Assembly: GCF_041737375.1 (NCBI RefSeq)
Contig: NZ_JBGSRV010000010.1
Location: forward strand, 620,001-684,000
Reading direction: 5' to 3'
Source: Vampirovibrio sp041737375
GTDB taxonomy: Bacteria > Cyanobacteriota > Vampirovibrionia > Vampirovibrionales > Vampirovibrionaceae
DNA length: 64,000 bases
Positions 25,115 to 33,738 of the stretch are shown here, in pieces; within the stretch, counting starts at the first letter, position 1; every line of letters begins with the position of its first letter. Both the position numbers and the translations under genes were made by a program. Below the pieces are notes generated by a model. That model was not told the DNA's origin. It saw only the letters and a program-made list of their open reading frames with translations, and searched no databases.

Positions 25115-25978
25115 ATGAACCAAAGCCCTGAGCATAAAGCGTATCCGAACGCCTCTCCGCCCAAAAGCCGACTGGAGCAGGTGGCAATGGCGCGTATTCT
25201 GGACATCTTTGAGGAAGACAGCCAGAAAGAAACCGCCGTGGTTCAATCCGTATCCCTTTTCTTCTGGGACAACCTGAGCCAGTGGGCTGGGCAAATCACT
25301 TCACACGCCAAGCCATTTACCGTTGCTTTAAGCGGGCCTTCCGGTTCTGGAAAGTCTTTTATACGGGAAACCCTGGTGGGCCAGCTGGCCAAAATCTCGG
25401 CGGTATCCTCTTTTACTCAGGACAACTACTATCGGGACTTTGAGGCCGACTTTCCCCACCTGCCGCTGGCCCTTTTTTATGACCAAATTGACTTTGATGA
25501 TCCCGATCATATCCGCTTCAGGCATTTGGGTCGAGACTTGCAACGGTTTCAGGCCCTGCCCATGGGGAGCGGTATCCAAATTCCTCAATTGCGCTTTGGT
25601 ACGCCCAGCCAAAAGCCTGCCATTATAGAAGAGGCCTTGCATCTGCCGGTTACACCGTTTATGGTAACCGAAGGCATCCACGCCTTTTATGAGCCGGCCA
25701 TTTTACCGCTTTACGATTTTAAAATTTATGTGGACATTGATGAGAAAACCCGCAGGCAACGCTGGCTAGCCCGCAACCTCCAGGAAAACCGGGGGGTGAC
25801 CGATAATATGTGGAACACCACCGTCCACTGCCTGGAGCGCCACATTTTACCCACTCGTGCCGTAGCCGATCTGGTGATTAACAACAACGCACCGGCTTCT
25901 CAGGTCACCCACTTCATCAACCGTTTTGTCTCTGCCATTGGCGGGCTTTTAAAAGTGAACCATCAGCATATCGCCTAA
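25115..25978 (+). CDS. Uridine kinase-like P-loop protein
   Basis: A 287-residue P-loop kinase of the uridine kinase/phosphoribulokinase superfamily. Walker A is GPSGSGKS (about 75-82), followed by QDNYYRDF and YDQIDFDDPDHIRF, the nucleoside-binding region of uridine kinases, then VTEGIHAFYEPAI (Walker B-like), and the lid DEKTRRQRWLARNLQENRG. About 60 residues precede the kinase fold, more than in standard Udk (about 210 residues in total), so substrate may differ. Uridine/cytidine salvage is the simplest expectation. It is transcribed away from the WYL pair. Confidence 0.75.
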   Translation: MNQSPEHKAYPNASPPKSRLEQVAMARILDIFEEDSQKETAVVQSVSLFFWDNLSQWAGQITSHAKPFTVALSGPSGSGKSFIRETLVGQLAKISAVSSFTQDNYYRDFEADFPHLPLALFYDQIDFDDPDHIRFRHLGRDLQRFQALPMGSGIQIPQLRFGTPSQKPAIIEEALHLPVTPFMVTEGIHAFYEPAILPLYDFKIYVDIDEKTRRQRWLARNLQENRGVTDNMWNTTVHCLERHILPTRAVADLVINNNAPASQVTHFINRFVSAIGGLLKVNHQHIA

Positions 25979-26094
25979 CCATAAGCCGATTTATGACCAG
26001 CCATGCACCCAATTCCAGCATTACAATTCTTTACAATCTATCAACAGAATAGGTTCATGACCTTTTAGTGAGAGCAGCCCTTTTATAGCATTAC

Positions 26095-26120
26095 CACTCT
26101 ACTCTTTAAAAATTAGAGTG
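26095..26120. promoter_or_regulatory. Inverted repeat upstream of proline-rich membrane protein gene
   Basis: CACTCTA and TAGAGTG form a seven-base perfect inverted repeat separated by twelve AT-rich bases, 36 bases before the TTG start at 26156. It could be an operator or the terminator hairpin of the preceding kinase gene. No T-run follows, which favours an operator or an mRNA leader structure. Confidence 0.3.
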
Positions 26121-26155
26121 TGGGCTGAAGGCAGGTTACGGGAGAGCACCCCTCT

Positions 26156-27058
26156 TTGAACACCCAGCAGAGCTTGTATTGGCCTCAGCCATCCCCCTAT
26201 TATCGCAGCATGTACCCCATGCCGCTAAATCCTGCTGTGCCTCACCACGCCCATCAGCCCCCTTTCGCTCATCAGGCTGGCCACGTGGCCTCTGCCACTG
26301 CCCGAGCTATTCAGCCAGTTGCGTTATTAACCCCGCCTCAGCCGCAAACCGCCCCACCGCCAAAAGAAAAAGACGTTTTACGGGACACACCCCTGCGCTA
26401 TTGGGGTTACTTGAATGAATTTGGCGAATCCTTTAAAGACATTCTAAAATCTCAGCCTGCGGCCGCACCCTACGCCAATGGCATTGTTAAGCACTCTTAT
26501 TCGGCGGTTGGAGGCTATGTACTGGTTGACGCCTTTAGCAAGGGGCTTCAAGGGGTTAAGCAGGCCCAAAAAGCAGGGCAAAATAAAAAAACACAAACCT
26601 TTAACGGGGCCACCGCCAGTTTAGATGCCGCCCTGTTTCAGTACGCCGCCAGTTATTCCCTGCCCGCCTTTGTGGTGGCCGTTACCCGAGACGCCTTAAA
26701 ACTGGCCTGGAATCGAGTTTTAGACAAAACAGACAAAATAAAAGACATTTTGAAACACGAAATTCAGCACGAAATTGAGGCCAAAGGCTGGTACCGTTTT
26801 GATCAAAGAGCGCTGGGACGGGTTAAAAAATTGATTGATGACCACGTCCTGCAAAAAATAAAACCGGCCAAAGCACTGCAAAAAAAAATTAGCGTTCAGG
26901 CAGAAAAACGGATTGCCCTTGGCCTGCCACTGCTAGGCAGCTTGGCGGTCATTCCCTTTGTGGTGCATCCCATTGATGCCGGGGTGAATTGGGTGATGGA
27001 GCACACCTATCGCCCACTGGTTAAAAAAGCGCGAGCGGCCTTACTGATGAATGGCTAG
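26156..27058 (+). CDS. Proline-rich protein with hydrophobic domain, unknown function
   Basis: A 300-residue protein from a TTG start (GGGAGA lies about 12 bases upstream). The first 70 residues are rich in Pro, His, Gln and Tyr (YWPQPSPYYRSMYPMPLNP) and appear disordered. The remainder is helical: a segment around 165-185 (YAASYSLPAFVVAVTRDALKLAW), a lysine-rich region, and a hydrophobic stretch at about 255-275 (LGLPLLGSLAVIPFVVHPIDAGV). I recognise no family. The layout resembles the gene at 39519-40490 (Pro-rich N-terminus, membrane-type helix, charged helices). Its stop codon abuts the stop of the convergent pth gene with no base between. Confidence 0.6.
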   Translation: MNTQQSLYWPQPSPYYRSMYPMPLNPAVPHHAHQPPFAHQAGHVASATARAIQPVALLTPPQPQTAPPPKEKDVLRDTPLRYWGYLNEFGESFKDILKSQPAAAPYANGIVKHSYSAVGGYVLVDAFSKGLQGVKQAQKAGQNKKTQTFNGATASLDAALFQYAASYSLPAFVVAVTRDALKLAWNRVLDKTDKIKDILKHEIQHEIEAKGWYRFDQRALGRVKKLIDDHVLQKIKPAKALQKKISVQAEKRIALGLPLLGSLAVIPFVVHPIDAGVNWVMEHTYRPLVKKARAALLMNG

Positions 27059-27646
27059 CTAGGAGAGTTGAAGGCCGTTATAACGGGTCATGGCCTCTTC
27101 CACGCCATCATTCATCCAACATTCCACGGCATCCAAGGCGGCATCAATAATTTTAGGCAAATCTTTTTGCTCATCCGGGCCAAATTTGGACAGCACAAAA
27201 TCCGGCATGGCCATCGGCGCCGGGGGAGAGCCGATCCCAATCCGCAGTCGGGCAAAATTTTGATTGCCGCCCAATTGCTGAATAATCGAGCGCACCCCTT
27301 TTTGGCCCGCATCACTGCCGGAAGGGCGCACCCGGATTTTACCAAAGGGCAAAGCCGCCTCATCGTAGATGACCAGCAGCTGATCCGGCCCTAAATCGTA
27401 GTAATTCAAAAGCTTAATCACCGATTCCCCAGACAGGTTCATATAGGTTAAGGGCTGGGCTAAAATCAGCTGTTTACCCGCATGTCGCCCGGTTCCCACG
27501 ATGGCCTTGAACTTGCTGTCATGCTTCCCCGCTATCCCTGCCCTACGGCTTAAAGTCTCTAGCGCCATAAAGCCAATATTATGCCGGGTGGCCTCATACT
27601 GTTTACCTGGGTTACCAAGACCCACGATTAAAAATTTATCAGCCAT
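27059..27646 (-). CDS. pth: Peptidyl-tRNA hydrolase
   Basis: A 195-residue Pth that frees tRNA from peptidyl-tRNA dropped by ribosomes. Key features: FLIVGLGNPGKQYEATRHNIGFMAL with the catalytic His in RHNIGF and the Asn of GNPG, AQPLTYMNLSGESV, and VIYDEAALPFGKIRVRPSGSDAGQKGVRSI with the conserved Asp and Gly-rich binding loop. Length fits the family (about 190). It probably has its own promoter in the 91-base gap to the divergent tlyA gene. Confidence 0.97.
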   Translation of the reverse strand: MADKFLIVGLGNPGKQYEATRHNIGFMALETLSRRAGIAGKHDSKFKAIVGTGRHAGKQLILAQPLTYMNLSGESVIKLLNYYDLGPDQLLVIYDEAALPFGKIRVRPSGSDAGQKGVRSIIQQLGGNQNFARLRIGIGSPPAPMAMPDFVLSKFGPDEQKDLPKIIDAALDAVECWMNDGVEEAMTRYNGLQLS

Positions 27647-27737
27647 AGCGCTGTTCGCTTTACTTTCTTGCTCAGGGAATCTCTTGTAGTATAGGGGGGC
27701 CTGCGGGCAATATTCAATTTAGGATATCCCAAAAACC

Positions 27738-28580
27738 ATGGCCGCCCAAAAAGAAAGACTGGACAAATTAGTGGTGGATCGGGGCTTGTGTAGCAGCCGA
27801 GCCCAGGCCCAGGCTTTAATTATGGACGGCAAAGTGCGCGTAAAAGGGGAAGCGGTTAAAAAACCGGGAACCCTTATTTCGATTGAGGAAGCGGACATTA
27901 CGGTCAGCGACATTCAGCCCTATGTCAGCCGAGGGGGCCTGAAGCTGGCCAAAGCGCTACCCCGTTTTAATATTCAGGCCCAACACAGGGTTTGTATTGA
28001 CGTGGGGGCTTCTACCGGCGGATTTACGGATTGCCTGTTGCAGCATGGCGCAAGCGCCGTGATGGCGGTGGATGTGGGCTACGGGCAACTGGACTGGAAA
28101 TTACGCAGCGATCAGCGGGTACAGGTTTTAGAAAAAACCAATATTCGGGAACTACAACCCGCTCAGCTCAATGCCATACCCTCACTGGGGGTGGTGGATA
28201 CCTCGTTTATCTCCCTAAAAAAAGTGCTTCCGCCCCTGTCTGTTTTGCTGACCCCGGATGCCGAAATGGTGGCCCTGCTCAAACCCCAGTTTGAACATAA
28301 GGATTATCTGCATGATCCCGGCTTTAAAGGGGTGGTTAAAGGCCAGGAGAATCATCAACGAATCTTGAGTGGCGTTTTGGATGACTTAAAAAGCCTGATG
28401 CCCTCATGGGCGCTCTCAGACCTTGACTTTTCGCCCATTACCGGGCCCAAGGGTAATATTGAATTTCTGCTATACTATACCAGAGGAACCTACAGTAAAG
28501 CGCATGCGCCAATCATGGATAATCCAACCTTGATTGCGGCAGTTATTACAAAAAGTTACGATGCGCTCCCACTGAAATAG
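27738..28580 (+). CDS. tlyA: TlyA family rRNA 2'-O-methyltransferase
   Basis: A 280-residue protein with an N-terminal S4 RNA-binding domain (ERLDKLVVDRGLCSSRAQAQALIMDGKVRV, about 6-36) and a FtsJ-like methyltransferase domain with SAM motif CIDVGASTGGFTDCLLQHGA (about 86-105) and VDVGYGQLDWKLR. Mycobacterial TlyA methylates 16S and 23S rRNA ribose and affects capreomycin sensitivity; many bacteria carry related proteins annotated as TlyA or haemolysin, so rRNA methylation is inferred here. Divergent from pth. Confidence 0.92.
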   Translation: MAAQKERLDKLVVDRGLCSSRAQAQALIMDGKVRVKGEAVKKPGTLISIEEADITVSDIQPYVSRGGLKLAKALPRFNIQAQHRVCIDVGASTGGFTDCLLQHGASAVMAVDVGYGQLDWKLRSDQRVQVLEKTNIRELQPAQLNAIPSLGVVDTSFISLKKVLPPLSVLLTPDAEMVALLKPQFEHKDYLHDPGFKGVVKGQENHQRILSGVLDDLKSLMPSWALSDLDFSPITGPKGNIEFLLYYTRGTYSKAHAPIMDNPTLIAAVITKSYDALPLK

Positions 28581-28661
28581 CCCAAAGCGCCTTTTTTCTA
28601 AAGTTCTGGCCAAAAGCGCCGAAGAGAATTTATAGCAGATAACGATGGAGTGTTAGACTCA

Positions 28662-28817
28662 ATGCGGCCAAATCAGCATCCGTATCGCCATACACCTCAT
28701 AACCAGCCTAAAGTGATCGCGATATCAGCCACTCGCTCTAATATTCTGCCCACCCTGGCCTGGCAACTGGGCCTGGCTGGTTTACTGTACAGCCTGTTGA
28801 TTGGACTGGTTCAGTAA
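28662..28817 (+). CDS. Possible 51-residue membrane-tail microprotein
   Basis: An ATG frame in the 362-base gap between tlyA and gcvT codes for 51 residues: a His/Pro/Arg-rich polar head of about 25 residues, then a hydrophobic stretch ILPTLAWQLGLAGLLYSLL and IGLVQ, suitable for one C-terminal transmembrane helix. GGAG lies 11 bases upstream of the ATG. I do not recognise it. The tail-anchor layout is the main argument for coding; the initiation signal is weak. The rest of the gap (28581-28661 and 28818-28942) holds nothing I can identify. Confidence 0.4.
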   Translation: MRPNQHPYRHTPHNQPKVIAISATRSNILPTLAWQLGLAGLLYSLLIGLVQ

Positions 28818-28942
28818 AGGAACTGGCAAGTGACATTATCGACGCCCTGCTGCTGAATAAATACCTTTCAGAATGCGCAAGCACCACCCGGTATTTATTT
28901 TTCAAATTGACAAGCGGGAAGTCCTGTTGAAAAATCTTCATT

Positions 28943-30121
28943 ATGATGACTCAACCTTCCCCGGAGCCAAACGCTTCCGAATTTGAAAAAACGACCCGGC
29001 AAACCCCTTTGTACTCTAATCATGTGGCCCGTGGGGCTAAAATGGTTGACTTTGCAGGGTGGCAAATGCCCTTGCAATACAGCAAGGTGATGGAAGAGCA
29101 TCACGCCGTTCGCCAAAGCGCAGGACTGTTTGATATCTCACACATGGCGCTGGCCATTGTCTCTTGCGGCGATGTGGAAACCAGCAGGGCCTTTCTGGAT
29201 CGGCTGGTGCCTCAAAACCTGAACAAGCTGTTTCCGGGCAAAGCCGTTTATACCCAATTTCTGAATGAGCAGGGCGGCATTCTGGACGATATTATTGTCT
29301 ACCTGCTGCCAGAAGTCTCCAGCCTGAACGGCTTTCAGGAATTTATGGTCATTTGCAACGCGGGCAACGCCCAAAAAGATGTGGACTGGATGCGTGAGCA
29401 AGTCAAAACGCTGCGTTATCCGGGCATTCAAATTAACGATCTGTACGCACAGCACAGCCTGTTTGCATTGCAAGGCCCCTTGTTTGCCGATGTTCTTGCC
29501 CGTACCGGCTTTGACACCGATCACCTGCCCAAGCGCTTCCACTTGACCCCAGCGCAAATTCAGGAAGCGCCGATACTGCTTTCCAGAACCGGGTACACCG
29601 GCGAGGATGGGGTAGAAATTATCGTTCCCAATGAAAAAGCCGATTACTTATGGAATTTGCTGCTGGATTTGGGAAAACCCATTGGCTTGCAACCCATCGG
29701 GCTGGGCGCACGGGATACCTTAAGGCTGGAAGCGGCCTATCCGCTTCACGGTCACGATATCAGCGAAAGCACCACCCCGCTGGAAGCTGGACTGGGCTGG
29801 TCCGTCAAGCTGGACAAGCTCGGAGACTTTATTGGCAAAGAGGCCCTGATTCACCAGATGGAACAGGGGCTAGACAAAGCATTTTATTGTTTTACTATCA
29901 ACAAACGCACCATTGCCCGCCAACACGATGTCATCTTTAAAGAAGGTGTTCCCATTGGCGAGGTAACCAGCGGCTCTATTTCCCCCTTGTTCAATGTACC
30001 CATTGGCATGGGTTACATCAATGCCAACACCATTGTTGGCCCCGGCGACACCATTCAAGTCCGGGTGCGTGGCAACGATGTGGACGCCGAAATTGTTGAA
30101 AGACCTTTTTATCAGAAGTAA
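28943..30121 (+). CDS. gcvT: Glycine cleavage system aminomethyltransferase (T protein)
   Basis: A 392-residue tetrahydrofolate-dependent aminomethyltransferase that takes the aminomethyl group from lipoylated GcvH and yields 5,10-methylene-THF and ammonia. Signatures: VDFAGWQMPLQYSKVMEEHHAVR and GLFDISHMA at the N-terminus, LSRTGYTGEDGVEI in the middle, GLGARDTLRLEAAYPLHGHDI, and the C-terminal GEVTSGSISPLFNVPIGMGYI. Length is slightly above the usual 360-370 because of an N-terminal extension of about 25 residues. gcvH follows after 23 bases. The two ATG codons at 28943 and 28946 are both possible starts. Confidence 0.96.
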   Translation: MMTQPSPEPNASEFEKTTRQTPLYSNHVARGAKMVDFAGWQMPLQYSKVMEEHHAVRQSAGLFDISHMALAIVSCGDVETSRAFLDRLVPQNLNKLFPGKAVYTQFLNEQGGILDDIIVYLLPEVSSLNGFQEFMVICNAGNAQKDVDWMREQVKTLRYPGIQINDLYAQHSLFALQGPLFADVLARTGFDTDHLPKRFHLTPAQIQEAPILLSRTGYTGEDGVEIIVPNEKADYLWNLLLDLGKPIGLQPIGLGARDTLRLEAAYPLHGHDISESTTPLEAGLGWSVKLDKLGDFIGKEALIHQMEQGLDKAFYCFTINKRTIARQHDVIFKEGVPIGEVTSGSISPLFNVPIGMGYINANTIVGPGDTIQVRVRGNDVDAEIVERPFYQK

Positions 30122-30144
30122 ATCGCTTTTAGGAGAAACACCCC

Positions 30145-30546
30145 ATGGCCACCGAATACATCATGCCAGACGACATTTTGCTGGCAGAAACCCATGAATA
30201 CGTTCGCACCATGGATGATGACCGGGTGCGGGTAGGCATTACCGAATACGCCGCCGCGCAACTGGGCGATATCGTATTTGTAGAACTGCCTGAAATTGGC
30301 CAGACCTTTGACCCCAATGAATCGTTTGGCTCCATTGAGTCCGTCAAGGCCCAATCGGATTTATACTTGCCTGTGGGCGGAGAAATTATCGCCATCAATA
30401 GCCAACTGAGCGAAGAGCCGCAAATGGTGAACGATGACCCTTACAACGGTGGCTGGATGCTGGAAATCATGCTTTCAAATCCAGAAGATTTGAAAAAACT
30501 GATGGATGCCAAAACCTACCTGAAGTTCATTGAAGAAACCAATTAG
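30145..30546 (+). CDS. gcvH: Glycine cleavage system H protein
   Basis: A 133-residue lipoyl carrier that shuttles the aminomethyl intermediate between GcvP, GcvT and the dihydrolipoyl dehydrogenase. The lipoylation site is K68 in SIESVKAQSDLYLPVGG. Other family features are VGITEYAAAQLGDIVFVELP and NDDPYNGGWMLEI. AGGAG is present about nine bases before the ATG. It is the second gene of the gcvT-H-PA-PB set. No gene for dihydrolipoamide dehydrogenase or lipoate synthesis lies in this window. Confidence 0.97.
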   Translation: MATEYIMPDDILLAETHEYVRTMDDDRVRVGITEYAAAQLGDIVFVELPEIGQTFDPNESFGSIESVKAQSDLYLPVGGEIIAINSQLSEEPQMVNDDPYNGGWMLEIMLSNPEDLKKLMDAKTYLKFIEETN

Positions 30547-30584
30547 GCGCAGCGTTTAAACCTCTCCTCAGTCATGCGGTAGAC

Positions 30585-30614
30585 TTGGCGTTGTTGGCAC
30601 GTCCATACTATAAT
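30585..30614 (+). promoter_or_regulatory. Internal promoter upstream of gcvPA
   Basis: TTGGCG (30585-30590) and a perfect TATAAT (30609-30614) are 18 bases apart within the 192-base gap between gcvH and gcvPA. Together with the length of the gap, this suggests that the P-protein subunits can be transcribed separately from gcvT-gcvH. No glycine riboswitch consensus was recognised in the gap. Confidence 0.5.
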
Positions 30615-30738
30615 GGATACAAAAGCAAGAGGGGCTCATCAAACAGACACATTCGTGTCAGTGGATGCATCTTGCTGGTGTGTTTCAATGGTAAAGCAAT
30701 GGCCCAAAAGCGACTTCATTTAGAAGAAAGGCAAAGCC

Positions 30739-32154
30739 ATGTACAACTTTCTTCCCCATACCGAGGCGGAACGGCAGTTAATGCTGGAAAAAATTGGGGT
30801 GCATCGTATTGAGGATCTGTTTAGCGACATTCCGGGCCAGCTGCGGGAAAACATTCATTACACCACACTGCCCCAACAGGGTTTAACCGAAATCGAGCTT
30901 CAGCAGGAACTGGCTGAACTGGCCCGCCTGAATCCAGGGGCTTCCATGGCCTGCTTTTTGGGAGGCGGGGCCTATAACCGATTCATCCCCATGGCGGTGA
31001 ACACCATTGCCAGCCGATCCGAATTTTACACGGCCTACACCCCCTATCAGCCAGAAATTGCCCAAGGCACCCTGCAAGTAACCTACGAGTTCCAAACCAT
31101 GATTTGCGAGCTGACCGGGATGGACGTGGCCAACGCTTCCGTATATGACGGGGCTTCCGCCGTGACAGAAGCAGCTTTTATGGCCATGCGGGCCACCCGA
31201 CGGACTCGCATTCTGATTGCCAACTCCGTTCACCCCGATTACCGACAGGTTTTAAAAACCTATGCCGAAGGGCTGGGCGATGTTACTTTGGTGACGTTTG
31301 ATCCCATGAAACCGGGCGAACTGCTGAATAGCACTCACCCAGAAGCGTCTAAAACCGCCTGTGTGATTATTCAAGTGCCCAACTATTTTGGCGGGCTGGA
31401 AGAAACCGAAACCATCCGCCAGTTCTGCGAGGCCAGTGGGGCCTTTTTCATTGTTTCCGCCGAACCCGTCTCTATGGGGCTTCTCAAGCCTCCCGGCCAG
31501 TACGGGGCCGATATTGTAACCGGGGATATTCAACCCCTGGGCAACCATTTATCCTTTGGTGGGCCTTATGGCGGGTATATCGCCACCAAAAACAGGCATG
31601 TCCGCCAGTTGCCGGGTCGTTTGGTGGGCAAAACCGTGGATAAAAACGGCAAGCAGTGCTACACGCTAACCCTGCAAACCCGTGAGCAACATATTCGTCG
31701 GGAAAAAGCCACCAGCAATATCTGCACCAATCAAGCCCTGAATGTGCTGAAGGCCACCGTGTACATGGCGCTGGTAGGCCCCAATGGGCTAAAGCATCTG
31801 GCCAACCTGTCGGTGCAGCGCACCCATGCCTTGGCCAGCCGACTGAAAAAACTGCCCGGTGTCAGCTTATACGTTTCCGGTCAGCCGTTTTTGTTTGAAG
31901 TGGCCTTGCGTTTCCCCATTCCGGTCAAACCTTTGCTGGCCAGTCTGGAGCAGCAAGGCATACTGGGCGGCATTGAACTGGAGCGCTTCTACCCGGACGC
32001 TAAAAACTGCCTGCTGATTACTTGCACCGAAATGACCTCGCCCGCTGAGATAGAGCGCTATATTCAGTGCGTGGAGGCCCACTTTAAGCAGATGGAGCCT
32101 CTAGGCCCCGGTAAACCCAAGGATTATCTGGAACAAATGGAGGCCACTTGCTAA
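30739..32154 (+). CDS. gcvPA: Glycine dehydrogenase (decarboxylating) subunit 1
   Basis: A 471-residue alpha subunit of the two-subunit P protein, which together with GcvPB decarboxylates glycine using PLP. Recognisable features: MYNFLPHTEAERQLMLEKIG at the start, FLGGGAYNRFIP, SEFYTAYTPYQPEIAQGTLQ, YEFQTMICELTGMDVANASVYDG, and the late QTREQHIRREKATSNICTNQAL. The subunit lacks the PLP lysine, as is normal. Its stop shares one base with the start of gcvPB (TAATG), so the subunits are translationally coupled. Confidence 0.96.
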   Translation: MYNFLPHTEAERQLMLEKIGVHRIEDLFSDIPGQLRENIHYTTLPQQGLTEIELQQELAELARLNPGASMACFLGGGAYNRFIPMAVNTIASRSEFYTAYTPYQPEIAQGTLQVTYEFQTMICELTGMDVANASVYDGASAVTEAAFMAMRATRRTRILIANSVHPDYRQVLKTYAEGLGDVTLVTFDPMKPGELLNSTHPEASKTACVIIQVPNYFGGLEETETIRQFCEASGAFFIVSAEPVSMGLLKPPGQYGADIVTGDIQPLGNHLSFGGPYGGYIATKNRHVRQLPGRLVGKTVDKNGKQCYTLTLQTREQHIRREKATSNICTNQALNVLKATVYMALVGPNGLKHLANLSVQRTHALASRLKKLPGVSLYVSGQPFLFEVALRFPIPVKPLLASLEQQGILGGIELERFYPDAKNCLLITCTEMTSPAEIERYIQCVEAHFKQMEPLGPGKPKDYLEQMEATC

Positions 32155-33635
32155 TGACCACCCAGGTTTTGGAACCTTCCATTTTTGAAATGTCTCGCCC
32201 CGGTGCCCAAGGGCTGGTAATGCCTGCGGTTGGGGTTGAGGAAAAGCCGCTAGAATCCCTGATTCCACCGGGCTTATTACGCACAGAACCGCCTCGCCTG
32301 CCAGAAATGTCTCAAATGGACGCGGTTCGGCATTTTTTAAGGCTGTCCCAGCTCAATCACTGCATTGACAAGGAATTTTACCCGTTGGGTTCCTGCACCA
32401 TGAAGTACAACCCCAAAGTTTGCGATTACTACGGCATGCTGGACGGGCTGACCCGCCTGCACCCCATGACCCCGGATCATCTCAGTCAGGGGGCGCTGCA
32501 AACCATCTACACCCTTCAGCAGTATCTGGCCGATATTACCGGCTTCCATGCGGTCAGTTTGCAACAAGCGGCGGGGGCGCAAGGGGAATTGGTGGGCATT
32601 ATGATGATCAAGGCCCACTTTCAGCATATAGGTGACACCCAGCGCACCGAAGTGATTGTACCGGACTCGGCCCACGGCACTAACCCGGCCTCGGCGGCCA
32701 TGTGCGGTTACAAAATTGTGGAAATCAAATCCACGGCGGGTGGACTGGTTGATCTGGAGCGCTTGAAAACGGCCCTCTCCCATAAAACGGCTGCGGTCAT
32801 GCTCACCAATCCCAGTACGGTGGGGCTTTTTGAACGAGATATTCTGGAAATCACCCAACTGGTGCATGAGGCGGGTGCTTTTATGTATTACGACGGTGCC
32901 AACCTGAACGCGGTAATGGGGCAGGCCAAACCCGCGGATATGGGCTTTGATGTGATGCACATCAACACCCACAAAACCTTTGCCACCCCTCACGGCGGCG
33001 GTGGTCCGGGCTGTGGTCCTGTGGCAGTGACCGAAACGCTGGCTCCTTATCTGCCAGCGCCATTTGCCGATTTTGACGGACAGAAATACTATTTAAGCAA
33101 CGATCGCCCCCTGACGGTGGGCAAGGTAAAGGCGTTTTACGGCAACTTTGAAATGATAGCCCGTGCTTTGACCTATATTAAAGCCTATGGTGCGGATGGA
33201 CTGGCTCAAGTTAGCAAAGACGCCGTACTCAACGCCAACTATCTTAAAGCCTGCTTGAAAGATGACTATCAACTGGCCTTTGATCAAGTGTGCAAGCACG
33301 AGTTCATTTTGACCAATGCCAAACAAAAAGGCTACGACAGCCATTTAAACACCATGGCCATTGTAAAGCGCCTGATGGATTACGGATATCACCCGCCTAC
33401 CGTGTACTTTCCGCTCATTGTGCCGGAAGCCATGATGTTTGAGCCGACTGAAACGGAATCCAAAACCACGCTGGATCAATTTGTGGTGGCCATGAAGGCC
33501 ATCGCCGAAGAGTGCCGCACCAACCCGGAACTGGTGTTAAACGCACCCTACACCACCCCGGTGAGCAAGGTGGATGAAGTAGGCGCAGCCCGCAACCCGG
33601 ATTTAAACTACTTCGCCTCAAAAGGTTCAGAGTAA
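32154..33635 (+). CDS. gcvPB: Glycine dehydrogenase (decarboxylating) subunit 2
   Basis: A 493-residue PLP-binding subunit of the P protein. The cofactor lysine is K274 in HINTHKTFATPHGGGGPGCGP. Other signatures are YPLGSCTMKYNPKVCDYYG, DSAHGTNPASAAMCGY, MLTNPSTVGLFERDI, and YYDGANLNAVMG. The ATG at 32154 was chosen because GGAGG lies nine bases upstream and it overlaps the gcvPA stop; a TTG two codons earlier is less likely. With gcvT, gcvH and gcvPA it completes the cleavage complex apart from the shared L protein. Confidence 0.97.
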   Translation: MTTQVLEPSIFEMSRPGAQGLVMPAVGVEEKPLESLIPPGLLRTEPPRLPEMSQMDAVRHFLRLSQLNHCIDKEFYPLGSCTMKYNPKVCDYYGMLDGLTRLHPMTPDHLSQGALQTIYTLQQYLADITGFHAVSLQQAAGAQGELVGIMMIKAHFQHIGDTQRTEVIVPDSAHGTNPASAAMCGYKIVEIKSTAGGLVDLERLKTALSHKTAAVMLTNPSTVGLFERDILEITQLVHEAGAFMYYDGANLNAVMGQAKPADMGFDVMHINTHKTFATPHGGGGPGCGPVAVTETLAPYLPAPFADFDGQKYYLSNDRPLTVGKVKAFYGNFEMIARALTYIKAYGADGLAQVSKDAVLNANYLKACLKDDYQLAFDQVCKHEFILTNAKQKGYDSHLNTMAIVKRLMDYGYHPPTVYFPLIVPEAMMFEPTETESKTTLDQFVVAMKAIAEECRTNPELVLNAPYTTPVSKVDEVGAARNPDLNYFASKGSE

Positions 33636-33658
33636 ACACGTTTTACAGCAATGAATAG

Positions 33659-33698
33659 AATAACAGGGCTGCTTCTCTGTGAAGTCAGCTCTGTTATT
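33659..33698 (+). terminator. Terminator hairpin between gcvPB and bioD (convergent)
   Basis: AATAACAGGGCTG and CAGCTCTGTTATT form a 13-base stem with one G-T or mismatch position, extended inside by CTTC/GAAG. It lies 24 bases past the gcvPB stop and 40 bases before the bioD stop, so it may end both transcripts. No long T-run follows, although the flank is AT-rich. Confidence 0.65.
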
Positions 33699-33738
33699 GA
33701 TTAATAAATTATTCCCTTTTAGCGCTTTTAAACCCGGT

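Noticed and set aside
25979..26155. A possible tRNA or RNA gene in the AT-rich gap after the kinase-like gene
   Set aside because: No cloverleaf arms or T-loop sequence could be built; only a short inverted repeat is present.
28738..28941. A 67-codon minus-strand frame before gcvT
   Set aside because: It runs antisense to the better-supported microprotein frame and has no initiation context or domain.
30585..30812. A 75-codon plus-strand frame across the gcvPA start
   Set aside because: It overlaps gcvPA in another frame, and the stretch holds a clear promoter instead.
32337..32993. A 218-codon frame on the minus strand opposite gcvPB
   Set aside because: It lies wholly within the well-identified gcvPB gene, has no recognisable domain, and is rich in His/Arg/Gly as expected of antisense to that codon usage.
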